A stretch of DNA of 64,000 bases from Adiantum capillus-veneris (lineage: Eukaryota > Streptophyta > Polypodiopsida > Polypodiales > Pteridaceae), in contig CM043959.1 in the NCBI GenBank assembly GCA_014529385.2, forward strand, positions 54,810,253 through 54,874,252, read 5' to 3'. The notes beneath the pieces were generated by a model. The model did not search any database. It was not told the DNA's origin and saw only the letters and a program-made list of their open reading frames with translations. The translations under genes and the position numbers were made by a program. Position 1 is the stretch's first letter. Every line of letters begins with the position of its first letter. Shown here piece by piece: positions 22,708 to 33,699 of this stretch.

Positions 22708-23262
22708 ATATTTTCCTTAAAGGTCTCAAGAGTGCTCTCCATATCTTTGAGGATCTTGCTATATTGGAGGCTCTTTCCCTCCTTCTGCAATCATTCTAGC
22801 CAATCATCAAGGCGGGTACTCTTTCAAAATATCTAGGCAACTCGATGCTTGGATAAACCTCTCAAGTATAGCAATGTATGTATCTTGACATATTCTATCA
22901 ATAAGGGCTTGTATGCACTAGCTTTGAATGAGCTTTGGAAGTGGTTCTCTTTAGAAAAATGAAGTTGTAGGCATACAAACTCCTTTATAACATGATGCTC
23001 TAATTTTGTGATATTTCATGGCCATGATGTATGGAGTGTACCTACATCACATGTGCATCAATCACACAAGTCATAACTGTAGGAAAAAGTAAACAAGAGA
23101 TGTAGAAAAATAGTTATACTCGTGTGATGATAATTACAAGTTAATATGCAAGACTTTATGACCATAGAATGCATGCCACAAATCACACAATCACTAAAAA
23201 CTCAACTAGCCAAACAATGCAATCAAGAGAAATCAAATGGTCAAATGATCAAGCAACTTCAA

Positions 23263-23420
23263 ATGCAAGCAAGCTCAAATGGTTAAATAATGAAGCAAAC
23301 CAAACTGCACCCAAGCAAACTCAAATGGTTAAACAATGGTAATGCAAGCAAGCTCAAATGGTTAAATAATGAAGCAAACCAAACTGCACCCAAGCAAACT
23401 CAAATGGTTAAACAATGGTA
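23263..23420 (+). repeat. Tandem duplication, 79 bp twice
   Basis: A unit beginning ATGCAAGCAAGCTCAAATGG starts at 23263 and 23342, the copies being practically identical. Within it AAGCAAACTCAAATGGTTAA is itself a sub-repeat. Confidence 0.9.
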
Positions 23421-23829
23421 ATGCATGTAATCTCGTCCCATTCTAAGAACCTAAGACATCCCAAGATCAACTAGAGTAGCACCTCAAGTGAAAACATTGT
23501 GGGTGAGTCAAACAAGAGGTGTTCTATTCAATTTTTTTCTGGATTATTGTGGGAGTAAGAGACTATATTCATTGAGAACAATCCATGGTAATATCTAAAC
23601 CCCAACCTCCTAAACTACTTTGGGTTACTATGCACCAAATGGTGAACAAACTTTGCAGGTAGAGCCTATATATTGTACACACCCCATATGCAAGAAGTAC
23701 ACGCCCAAGGTATACGAACACACATACATGTTTACAGAACTTGAAAAATATAAAATATTTTAATTATTTGAATGTTTATAATACTTGCTAATCACCTGAG
23801 TGGAGGTAGAGAGGGTATGTGTGTGCAAC

Positions 23830-23830
<1 letters not shown>

Positions 23831-23867
<37 letters not shown>
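23831..23867 (+). repeat. (AG)n microsatellite
   Basis: About 18 uninterrupted AG units. Confidence 0.95.
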
Positions 23868-23869
<2 letters not shown>

Positions 23870-24116
23870 CAAGGTGCAATCAAATGATGTCTCACATGGC
23901 TAGATATAAATATTCTATCTATTAAATGCGCTATCAATCAATAACTTTCTTGTGATCGATAGCGCTTTCAATTGATAAAAAAATTAATATCAATTCATTT
24001 ATGCAAGTATTAGTTCAATAGCAAAGTGGTATCATGTTCCTTTCATGTAAAAGTTTTGATAAATTTTTATACTATCTACACAAGCCAAGAAAAGTCCTAA
24101 CTCATGTAAATTCTTA

Positions 24117-24696
24117 GATTTTGGTCCTTCTACTACTGGGTCTACGATGCTCTTTTAAACCGAATCTCGCCAGATCCCTTCCTCCCTGTGTCCCCAAAAC
24201 AGGTAAAATAGCCTGTTTGTCTCTCCTCCGTTCCCTCGGCCGATGTGCTTTGCCATCGCCGTCCTGTGAGCCCTGCGATCTCGAGTGAGGCGCAGCTCCT
24301 GTCCCCCACCGCCGGTCCTGCTTCTGAACAGGACCTGGTCGAGGTCTGCTCCACCACACAATTCTTGGCTCGCTCCTTGGACGCTACTCGCCGCCACTCC
24401 AAGTTGGCATCTGTGGGTATACTCTGCACCTGCAACCCTCCCATAAACCCTGCGTATGTCTGCCATGGGACTCAGTCGCCTGTCCGGTTTCCGGAGAGCA
24501 CAGGAAATAAAAAGGTCTCTCTCTCTTTGCCCCGCCTAGCTCCCCTCCGTGCCCCCGTGTCTCTCTGGCTTGATGTCCTTGCCGCCGCGCCCTGCCGCAT
24601 TACAAAATCAATGCAATGCACAGGAAGCCAAAAAAATCTTCCGGTCTCTCTCGGTGTTGCTGTCTCTCGGCCACGATCACAGATGTCTTTCAAAAA

Positions 24697-24731
<35 letters not shown>

Positions 24732-24930
24732 ACATAAGAGGTCTTGAGTTCAACTCTGCTCCTCGGCTAGGTCTTGAAGGTCTGTTGGATAGTCTCCTAC
24801 GACGTTCACACTCTCTTCTTCTTCCTCTTCCACCTGGCAGCCACAAAGAGCAAACCCTTCGAGAATCGTAGGAGACGCCACCTGTGCGACCAGTTTTAGG
24901 AAAAATGTGTCTCAAGTTAAAATCGTGCCG
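24117..24930. other. GC-rich island of unknown nature with a (CT)n run
   Basis: Much richer in GC than its surroundings, with several CpG-containing stretches and a (CT)n run at 24701-24727. Open frames exist on both strands (for instance 208 codons at 24245-24871 plus), but they are low-complexity, include a Leu-Ser repeat made by the CT run, and match no domain I know. It could be the first exon or promoter of a lost gene, or a captured gene fragment. Confidence 0.35.
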
Positions 24931-25400
24931 TTTTGAATTTAGAAAATGCCGGTTGTGGGCGAGGGGAAAAGGAAAAATTCCGCCCCAAAATAGAAAAAAA
25001 TAGTATAAAAACCTAATAATAGACCTAATTTTCTACAATTTCCTCTCGGCAAATTCAAGAAACGGAATTCTGTATGTTTTTGTATACGAGTAGTCACTCC
25101 AAGTGCTCCACGTGTCAAGTGAGAGCTTGACTCCTCAATTTTGCGCACTTCGAACTCCTCTAACCACTTGGTGGGACGAGGCCTTAAAACACTTAGCTTT
25201 ACTTTTAATCCCTTGAAACAAAGGTATCTCATTGGATTCTGACAAAATTAAGGAATGCAAAATTGGGCGTGCCTACTAGCCTCAATCTTTTTGGGATCAA
25301 CATGAATGCCTTCTAGAGACTGTGAGGTAAGTACAAAATTTAAAATTTAAAGAAAGCACTTTTCTCAAGATTCAAATACAACTTATTCTTCAAGTCAGAC

Positions 25401-25450
25401 ACACATGTAATCATCAAAGAATGTCACACATGTAATCATCAAAGAATGTC
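25401..25450 (+). repeat. Tandem duplication, 25 bp twice
   Basis: ACACATGTAATCATCAAAGA followed by ATGTC occurs twice back to back. The rest of 24931-25606 is AT-rich with no gene recognised. Confidence 0.9.
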
Positions 25451-25606
25451 ATAAAATGGAGCGATTACAAAATCTTGATGATTATTGAAAATGTGATTCT
25501 TAATGCATTAGCTAACCCAAATGACATAACAAAATTTTATATAAGTTACATATGGAGTTTTGTAAAAGTTTTCTTATATCATTTTTACCTAATGATATCC
25601 ATACTT

Positions 25607-25833
25607 TGTTACTATATACATGTGGTAGTGATGTGTGTGAACACATTAGGATCGTCAGGGCATTTTTTCCCTCTTTAAGAGGTTTTTTTCCCCGTGCATT
25701 ATACATACGCCCATCACTCTAGGGCTATCTACCTTTCCATTGCACACTAAGTAATACACTCTCTATTGTGTGCTTTGAGCTTCTTTCGTCTTCTCCAAGC
25801 TGTGTGCGTTTTCCTACAACCCTAATTCCAACA
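25607..25833 (+). repeat. Copia B 5' LTR
   Basis: 227 bp, the same length as copy A's 3' LTR, ending TTCCAACA. Primer site TGGTATCAGAGC follows at 25836-25847. Confidence 0.92.
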
Positions 25834-26159
25834 ATTGGTATCAGAGCAAGTCACGTCCTCCCGGGCTTAGTCGCCAGCGTCACTAGAACACCATTGTTCG
25901 TTTTCTCAGATTTCAACGATCTTTGGCGAGCGTCAGCAGGTCGACAAAATTTCATTTCAAGCTCATTTCGACCTTCGTTTCCACTACAGCCAAGTTTGCA
26001 CATGCAATTTCATCATTTTGTGCAAAATTTCTATCAGTGACAATTACTGTATATAACAGGTCCCATACACTCTACTGCGGGTTATGTTATATAGCACGTG
26101 CTTCTCACCCAGTTTCTCCTCATTTCTGGCAGTTTTCACATCAGGCGCAGAAATTTTTC

Positions 26160-29100
26160 ATGGCTGACAACAACATATATGTGTTTAAGATGTTTATTGC
26201 TGCTGAGGACATGTTGGATGGGGACAATTACGCTATGTGGGCTTACATGATGCAACATGTTCTTGTGTCAAAGGGTGTCTGTAATATTGTGTAGGGCATT
26301 GATGTACGTCCTAGTTCTGAGGATGTAAGCGATCTTGAGGATGTTGTAGGTCTTGCTGATGTTAGAGTTGTCTTGCCTATGGCAGAACAAGCCCGTTGGG
26401 ATGTAAAAGATGCGCAATCTCATGCATTGATTGCGTTGTCTGTGAAGCGCACCATTACTCCTCACATTCGTTCAACAAAATTTGCAAAACAGGCTTGGGA
26501 TATTCTAGCTGGTCTTTATGCAAGTCTCAATGAGGCTAATATTGCATTGTTACGTAAAGAGCTGAAATCGAAGATTATGCATGAGGAAGATGACATGGAC
26601 ACTTTCCTTGCTGGTGTTAAGGATATCAATGAGAAACTTATTTCTGCAGGTGAAGTCATTTTAAACAGTTCCCTTGTGCAGACTGTTCTTGATGCCTTGC
26701 CAGACTCTTACCATACTTTTGCTAGTACTTGGAGACTCATGACCCAAGGAAATCCTGAAGTAATCAAGTTTGATGCATTGTGCACATTGCTGTTTGCAAG
26801 AACCACTTTCTAGAAAAAAAGGGACTAGACAGCAAGCAGTTGAACAGGATTTTATTGCTCCTCAAAGAAAGGGTGGTAATAGCAATGCAACCACTTCTTA
26901 TGGTTCTTCTGCGAGTGGAAAATCACCTATTCCTAATGCTTCTACTGGCAGCAATTCGTCCAGTAATTTTGGTGATAAGGAAAAAAAGAAGATGCGTTTC
27001 TATTATTATAAAGATAATGATCACTTGATCAAGCCCTAAGTTGAAGGCCAAAGAGGCTAAGAAGAAAGAGGGTGGTTGGACATTGTAAATGCTAGTTCCA
27101 CTACAAATGCAGCTATTGTTGAGTCTTCCATGAAAGGAGACTGTGATGCTGATGTTGATGCAGAATGGGCTTTTAGTGCAGAGTGTACCTATAATCCTGC
27201 TGTCCATGATGCATGCATGTCAGTTGCTGCGGATTCATGTGTGTGGTATTTTGACAGTGGTGCTACAAAGCACATTACCTCACATCATGATTTGTTCACC
27301 TCTCTTAAGTCTGTCCCTCATGGGAATTCAATTACTTGTGCCAACAATGCCTCTTATCTAGTTTAGGGAGTTGGAAAGATTGTGCTTACTACTGCAAATG
27401 GCAGTTCTTTTACACTTGTTGATGCACTTTATGTACCTGGGATCAAGAAGAATCTTTTGTATGTATCTGCACTTGCTAGACTTAGTCTTGTAGTCAAACT
27501 TGTGGATGACAGATGTACAGTACATGATCTCAGTCTCGGTGATGAAATAGTTGCATATGGCATTTTATGCCGTGGGCTGTATAAGCTCACTTTGTATGAC
27601 AAGTGTGGGTAGAATTTTGCAAATGCAGTTTTGGATTCAAAGGCTATTTCAGAAGCAAAACTTTGGCATGCACGTTTTGGTCATCTGAATTTTTTCAGTT
27701 TGCTGCGTTTGCAGAAATTTGATATGGTTGCTTATGGGCCGCCTCTTGAAGCACCTGTCAAACACGTTTGTGAAGGCTGTATTTTGGGTAAGATATAGTG
27801 TTCTAAGTTTCCAAAGGATGGTTCATTAAGGGCCACATACAGGTTCGAGCTTGTGCATAGTGATGTGTGTGGGCCCATGCAAACTCCGTCCTTGGGCAAT
27901 TGCCTTAATTTTGTGAATTTTACTGATGATTACTCCAGGCATGCATGGGTATTTCCACTTAAAGCAAAGTCCAAAGTTTTTATGTGCTTCAAACAATTTT
28001 TGGCTATGGCTGAAAATGTCTCAAAATAATGTACTATGGGCACCCTCCGTTTCGATCGAGGGGGGGAGTATATGTCTCATGAATTTAATGCATTTTTGGC
28101 TAGTCGTGGAATAAAACACCAATGTACAGTGCCTTATACGCCTCACCAAAATGGTGTTGCTGAAAGGAAAAACAGGTCACTTACAAAAATGGCACGATGT
28201 ATGGTTAAAAGTCAAGCTTTGCCACATTCGTTTTGGCTTGAGGCCATCATGTGTGCCACTTATGTACTTAACAGGTGTCCTACGAAAGCTTTGAAGTCTA
28301 TTACTCCATATGAAGCATGGCATGATAGAAAGCCTTCTATTGAGCACATGCGTGTTTTTGGCTGTTTCGCATATGCTTTGGTGCCACAAACACAACGCAA
28401 AAAATTGGATGATAAGGCTATCAAATGTATTTTTGTTGGTTATAGTGCTGAAAGAAAAGGTTACAGGTTGTATCATCCGAAAACAAAGCGTATCTTGGTC
28501 TCACATGATGTTGTGTTTGTGGAAGATTCTGTTCAGCCCTTGCTGTCATGTACTAGAGACCGTGATGTCAGCTCACAGGACATTTATGACACTTTTGCCT
28601 CTTTTCAGTGGTGGAAGTTCTAATGTAAATTCTAATGAGGCAAATGTACAGCCTATGGGTCTTTTTGAAAATGTTACAAATCAACCTATTACTGATGTAG
28701 ATGTACATGATGTACTTGATGAGGAAAGGGCTGGAGCAGGCTAGAGGTATGCCAAAATGGATGGTGCATACATTGCGTGATAGTAAACTAGATGCACCTT
28801 TGTCTAGTCGTACTCATTCAAGTTCTCGCCATGCATCTTATGCATCAGATTGTTATGCTTTGGCTGTGTCTAGCTTACATGATCTTGAGGAACCTCTGTC
28901 TCTTGATGAAGCACAGAATTCAGAAAATTGGATGGATGCCATGCAATTAGAATATGCTGCACTTATAGAAAATGAACCATGGACTTTATGTGATTTTCTT
29001 GCTGGCAAAAAGGCCATTGCTACGAAGTGGGTTTACAAGTTGAAACGCAAGCTGGATGGTGAGATTGATCGCCATAAGGCTTGACTTGTTGCAAAAGACT

Positions 29101-29922
29101 ATGCGCAATAGAATGGCATAGATTATGAAGAAACTTTTGCTCCCACTTGTCGTATGACTACTGTGCATTTTCTATGTGCATTGGCAGCTCATTTTGGTTG
29201 GGATGTACATCAATCAGACATTATTACTGCTTTCTTGAATGGTGACATGTTTGAGGAAGTTTATGTAACACAGCCTCGCGGTTTTGTTAAGAAAGGACAA
29301 GAGGATAAGGTGTGCAAATGTAACAAAGCTTTGTATGGGTTGAACCAATCTCCTCGTGCTTGGTATGATAAGGCTCACACTCATTTGGTCAAACAAGGCT
29401 TTCGTAACAGTCCAACAGAAAGCACATTGTATGTAAAGCGTGAAGGTGATGTACTTCTCATTGTGGTTCTTTATGTAGATGATTTGTTGATCACTAGACC
29501 AAATGAGAGACATATTGCTGAATTTAAGGCTGATTTGAATGCTACTTTCAAGATGAAAGATTTGGGGCTGTTGCATCATTACTTGGGTATACAGTTTAAG
29601 CAGTGTGATGGTGGTATTTCCTTGTGTCAGAAAAGTTACGTAGAGATATTGCTATGTAAGTTTGGACTTGAGGATTGCAAACCTATTGCCACTCCAATGG
29701 AAACAGGTTTGAAATTGAGTCTTTATGATGCTAGTGATCCTGCAGATATCACTCTTTACCAAACTATTGTTGGATGCCTCATTTATGTATGCAACATGAG
29801 TCCGGATATTCAGTTTGCAGTCTCACAGGTCAGTAGATTTATGCATAGCCCAGGGTCTAAGCATTGACAAGATGTCAAGAGTATTTTTCACTACTTTACA
29901 TCTTGGTTTGTTTTATCCCAAG
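26160..29922 (+). pseudogene. Copia B gag-pol polyprotein, broken and 3'-deleted
   Basis: Starts MADNN at 26160 and follows copy A through gag, protease (WYFDSGATKHIT), integrase (RFDRGGEY, GVAERKN) and reverse transcriptase (QSDIITAFLNGD with its Asp kept, LYVDDLLI). The zinc knuckle is degraded (FYYYKDNDH). Breaks include TAG at 26292, a one-base insertion near 26790, TAG at 27363, TAG at 27610, a frameshift near 28028, TGA at 29083 and TGA at 29866. The RNase H domain is absent. At 29922 the coding sequence runs straight into the LTR after TTTATCCCAAG. Confidence 0.9.
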
Positions 29923-30136
29923 ATGTGGTAGTGATGTGTGTGAACACACTAGGACCACCGAGGCATTTTTTCCCTCTTTAGGAGGTCTTTTTCCCCATGC
30001 ATTGTATAAACGCCCATTACTCTAGGGCTATCTATCTTTCCATTGCACACTAAGTAATACGCTCTCTATTGTGTGCCTTCAGCTTCCTTTGTCTTCTCCA
30101 AGCTATGGGCGTTTCCCTACAACCCTAATTCCAACA
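29923..30136 (+). repeat. Copia B 3' LTR, missing its first bases
   Basis: Starts at ATGTGGTAGTGATGTG, which is LTR position 14 in copy A, and ends CCAACA at 30136. Confidence 0.9.
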
Positions 30137-30309
30137 TACTTGAGGTAGATCATTTTAGGTAACAACTTTATGTGTGCACATCCACATATGAGTCCCCATG
30201 CCAATATAACAAGGTGAAAGTTCACTATGGCCTACTTAATGCTATTGAGAGAAATTTAATAATTAGAGGGTTCTTTGTGAGATGAAAAATGAGATAGTGA
30301 CACTAGGAT

Positions 30310-31440
30310 TTTTTACAACAATGGAAGGTGCATCACACATCCACCACTTAGCCAATCACACATCCATCTAAATAAGTTTGGAATTGGTGGGTGCATCCAA
30401 GATTCACCACTTAGTCAAATTTAACTAGTTGTGGCTGATGGGTGCATTCTAGATCTACCTCTTGGCCAATCTAATAATTAAAAACTAATATAATTGGGAA
30501 AATCTCCCATCCACGACATGCCCAATCTTAACAAGTTTGTGAAGACAATATGTATTCTAAGTCCATCACTTGTCAATTCTAATTTGTTAATTTCAAACAA
30601 GTTTTGGGATGATAGGTGCATACTAAACTCATCAATTTGCCAATTTTAAACAAAATTGGAATGATGTATGCATTCTAGATCCACCATTGGCCAATCTAAA
30701 CAAGATATTTTATGGTGGATAAATACCAGATCCACCATTTGGCCATTTTAGGCAAGTCGTGAAGGATGGGTGAATTATAGATCCATAACATGGCCATTCT
30801 AAATAAGTTTTGAAATAAAATGCACATTGTATATTCACTACTTAGTCATTCAAACAAGATTTTGAGGGTGGATGCATCATAGATCCATGAATTGTCCATT
30901 GCTTCCTTGCTCCATCATTGGAGATTTTACAAAAAGTTCCAAGGTCAACATGCTTCGTAGATCCATCACTTGGTCCTTCTAAGAAAGTGAAAGAAGGATG
31001 GATGAGCCTTAGATCTACTACTTGGACATTAAAAAAAAGTTCTAGAAGATGGGTGCATCCCAGATCTAGCATTTGGTCAATCTTAACAAGACATGGAATG
31101 TTTAGTTTATACTAGATCCACCACTTTGCTATTTTAAACAAAGTGGGGAGAATGGGTTGCCCCCTAGATCCACCACCTAGCCATTCTAACCAAGATTTGG
31201 AAGGTGGATGCATCCCAAGTTCACCACTTGGACAATCTAGACAAGTTTTGCAGTGAAAGGTGCATCACACATCCACCACTTAGCCATTGGTGGGTGAATC
31301 CAAGATTCACCACAACCAACTTTAACTAGTTGTGGCTGATTGGTGCATTCTAGATCCACCACTTGTTCTAAAAATGTTTTCAGAGGTGTATGAATCCTAG
31401 ATCCATCACTTGGCCCATCTAAACAAAACAAAAACTAAAA
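30310..31440 (+). repeat. Degenerate minisatellite, about 20 units of about 55 bp
   Basis: A motif of the form TGCATCCTAGATCCACCACT followed by TGGCCAATCTAAACAAG recurs roughly every 50-60 bases (for example near 30335, 30395, 30448, 30670, 30877, 31005, 31058, 31165, 31265 and 31395). Units vary strongly, with insertions, so the array is old. Minus-strand open frames here are products of the repeat and are not genes. Confidence 0.85.
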
Positions 31441-32241
31441 TAGTGGGATAACTCCAATCGACCACTCCTATCAACCTCTACACTAGTCTTGCACGAGACA
31501 TAAGGGCTACATTCCTAACTTACTAACGAGCATGTTTCTTTTTGGGGTCAGGGTAGCTCAAAAAAACCCTAGGTTAGCAGAACCTTCCCGAAAAACCACA
31601 TAGTGAAAAACGATCATAACTACCAAATATGAGGACCAAATCATATCAAACTTCAAGGGGGTCACATCAACCACTAATAGAATGAGTCATATGACAATTT
31701 GACTTAGGGCTCGGGGGGTCTATAGATAATAAGCTGAAATTTGGTATAGAGTTGAAATTACAATCTGACTTCACAGGGAGCTTCTCCATAGGTGTCATAA
31801 CCTATGTATCTAGGTGGAAAAAAAAGAAAGCTCAATTGGGGCCCTAAACACCAAAAATTGGCTTGTTTGCCACAAAGTGTCATATTTTAGCTAAGGCCTC
31901 AACACCACTCCAAACTGGACCAAATTTGAGGGGCCCACTCCTCAAGGCATATGTGAAACCACCCCCTTCAAGGTTGGAGGAAAAGTGATCCATTTCAAAT
32001 GCCAGGAACAAAATTTCCAAAGTTAGAGAGCCAAGTGCAACACAAACTAAAGGAGACCAAATCAATTTAAATTAGGGCTAAGGGTTACTCATTAGGCCTG
32101 TAGGACAAGGACATAGCATCCGAAGTTGAAAATTTTGATAATTTGCAACTCAAGATAATAAGCACGCTCCAAATTGGCCCATTTTGGCATTTTCTCCTCA
32201 TGCACACTATCCTCATGAAGGCCTTGAATCCCCTTATATAC
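31441..32241. mobile_element. Left part of the element that hosts the 20.4 kb insertion
   Basis: Non-coding sequence whose continuation is at 52647, after the large element's target duplication. It shares style with the large element's leader: phrases about cell-like repeats such as CCAAATTTGAG and GCCCATTTTGGC, and palindrome-like cores GATAATAAGC at 31725 and 32155. I interpret it as the leader of a related non-autonomous LTR element; its LTRs are not identified. Confidence 0.45.
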
Positions 32242-33252
32242 TGTTAATTGAGTCAATGTCAGTTAACAGAAGCTGCTAAAGACTGAAGACGTACGGATGC
32301 ACATCGAAGATCAAAGTGAAGAAGCAGTAAGGATTGGAGTTACACATTTTCCACATTTTTCCAAAATGGTCACGTATTGTAAATTCCCGATTTATTTCAA
32401 GTCATTGTAATATTTAATGTGTTACGGGCTCAATAAGAGTTCCAAGATGTAAAGCATAGGTCACTTAGTGTACCTAGGTTGCAGATACAATAAGTGTGGA
32501 GTCTCAAAGGTCTTGAGCGCCGGACATTACACATTTTAGACATTGGCTAAGGTATAAAAGCCAACTTTGTAAAGATTTTATTAAGTTTTTGGATAAAAAA
32601 TACACAGCGTGAGCTATCAGCGCTCACTTCTCTCCTTCTCATGCTTCCTACTCCCTCTCCGGTTGTCACATTGCGAATGCGTTTGTTGCATTGCAACCGC
32701 AGGTAAGAGCTCTACGCATTGACGTAAGCAATTCACAGTATTTTGTAGCTTTTGGCGTCGCCGACCCGCGGCCTAATTTCATCGTACCCAAGAATTTACA
32801 TGTTCAAATCAAAAACTAAGCATAGGCGGGGTATTGGGGCATCATTGCTAAGCATTTATATGCATTTTGGGTCGAAGACGACTAGGTCAAAAATGGACTG
32901 CTGTTAATAATCGCGATTTTGGAACTTGACCTAAAGTGGGATTTGAGACCATAAGCATGTGTGCTTAGGTCTTATAAACTTGTCCTAGAGATTTCGTTAC
33001 GTTTGGATGTCATTTGATGTTGTAACGGATATGATTTGCTTGCCGATGAGCGATTGGCTTTTGGTGATTTCAGTCACTTGAGTGTAGCCTGAGTTAGATG
33101 CAAGTTGTTAGTTGTTTTCCAAGAGCATGACAACCTCTTGTAGCCTCTATGCACTAGTCGAGTCAGCTTCGTCCCATGGTTTGACAATTTAATCATGGTT
33201 CTCGCTAATACTGCAAAAAGATAGGATGGTGAGGTTAGACATGCGTCCCACA
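32242..33252 (+). repeat. 5' LTR of the large non-autonomous element
   Basis: 1011 bp. It contains a TATA-type sequence GGTATAAAAGCC (TATAAAAG at 32553-32560), a strong splice-donor-like CAG|GTAAGAG with GT at 32703, and one copy of the palindrome core AATAATCGCGATTT (32906-32919). The ends are fixed by the target duplication on the left and the primer site on the right. Confidence 0.93.
32553..32560 (+). promoter_or_regulatory. Probable TATA box in the 5' LTR
   Basis: TATAAAAG in the context GGCTAAGGTATAAAAGCCAA, conserved in the 3' LTR (51953-51960) and in the related LTR at 57364-57371. Transcription would start about 25-35 bases further on. Confidence 0.65.
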
Positions 33253-33254
33253 TT

Positions 33255-33272
33255 TGGCGCCGCTACCAGGGA
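33255..33272 (+). other. Primer binding site, tRNA-Asp-like
   Basis: TGGCGCCGCTACCAGGGA begins two bases after the LTR end. It resembles the TGGCGCCGTTGCCGGGG site known from Athila/Tat elements, differing at three positions. Confidence 0.75.
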
Positions 33273-33699
33273 CGAATAGACCTTATCTAGAAAAAACACG
33301 AGCGTCTTGTATAATTGTCCATTAACTTACTCTAGGTTCACCTAGAGTAAAACTTTCTTTTTAGAAATCGCATAGCTTAAGATTGTCGTCTTTTGCTGTG
33401 TAGAGGTAGCTTGGAGGTAAGTTGTACTTGTCGAGTGCCTTTAGGATTGTAGGATTGTAGATTTAGATTAGGATTTGGAGAATGATTGAAAGGTGAGACA
33501 AGTTTTAAGATCAAGACTCTGAAAATCGTTAAAAAAAAAAAAGAAAACGAGTGTTTGTGGACACTTTCCACAACCCCATTGCATGAGAACCTAGGAGTAG
33601 GGTAAGTAGGATCTAGGTGGATTTCAGAACATTGCTCACTCCAAACAAATCATATGTGAGTTGTTTATGTGAAGTTGCAGAGTTTCAGATCTATGGCTA

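Larger units (their letters stand above)
22708..24116. other. Intergenic with short repeats
   Basis: AT-rich with no gene recognised. It contains the 79 bp tandem duplication (23263-23420) and the (AG)n run (23831-23867) listed separately. Confidence 0.5.
25607..30136 (+). mobile_element. Copia element, copy B (same family as 3646-8758)
   Basis: Bounded by TGTTACT at 25607 and CCAACA at 30136 with a perfect 5 bp target duplication TACTT (25602-25606 and 30137-30141). The 5' LTR is complete. The 3' end suffered a deletion that removed most of RNase H, the purine tract and the first 13 or so LTR bases. Its intact target duplication shows it inserted independently of copy A. Confidence 0.93.

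Noticed and set aside
24730-24790. tRNA gene or SINE B-box around GAGTTCAACTC
   Set aside because: A single loose match to a B-box with no A-box, acceptor stem or cloverleaf.
24245-24871. 208-codon open frame as a gene
   Set aside because: It depends on a CT microsatellite (Leu-Ser repeat), overlaps open frames on the other strand and has no recognisable domain.
30842-31431. Minus-strand open frames as small proteins
   Set aside because: They read through the minisatellite; the recurring residues are a product of the repeat unit.
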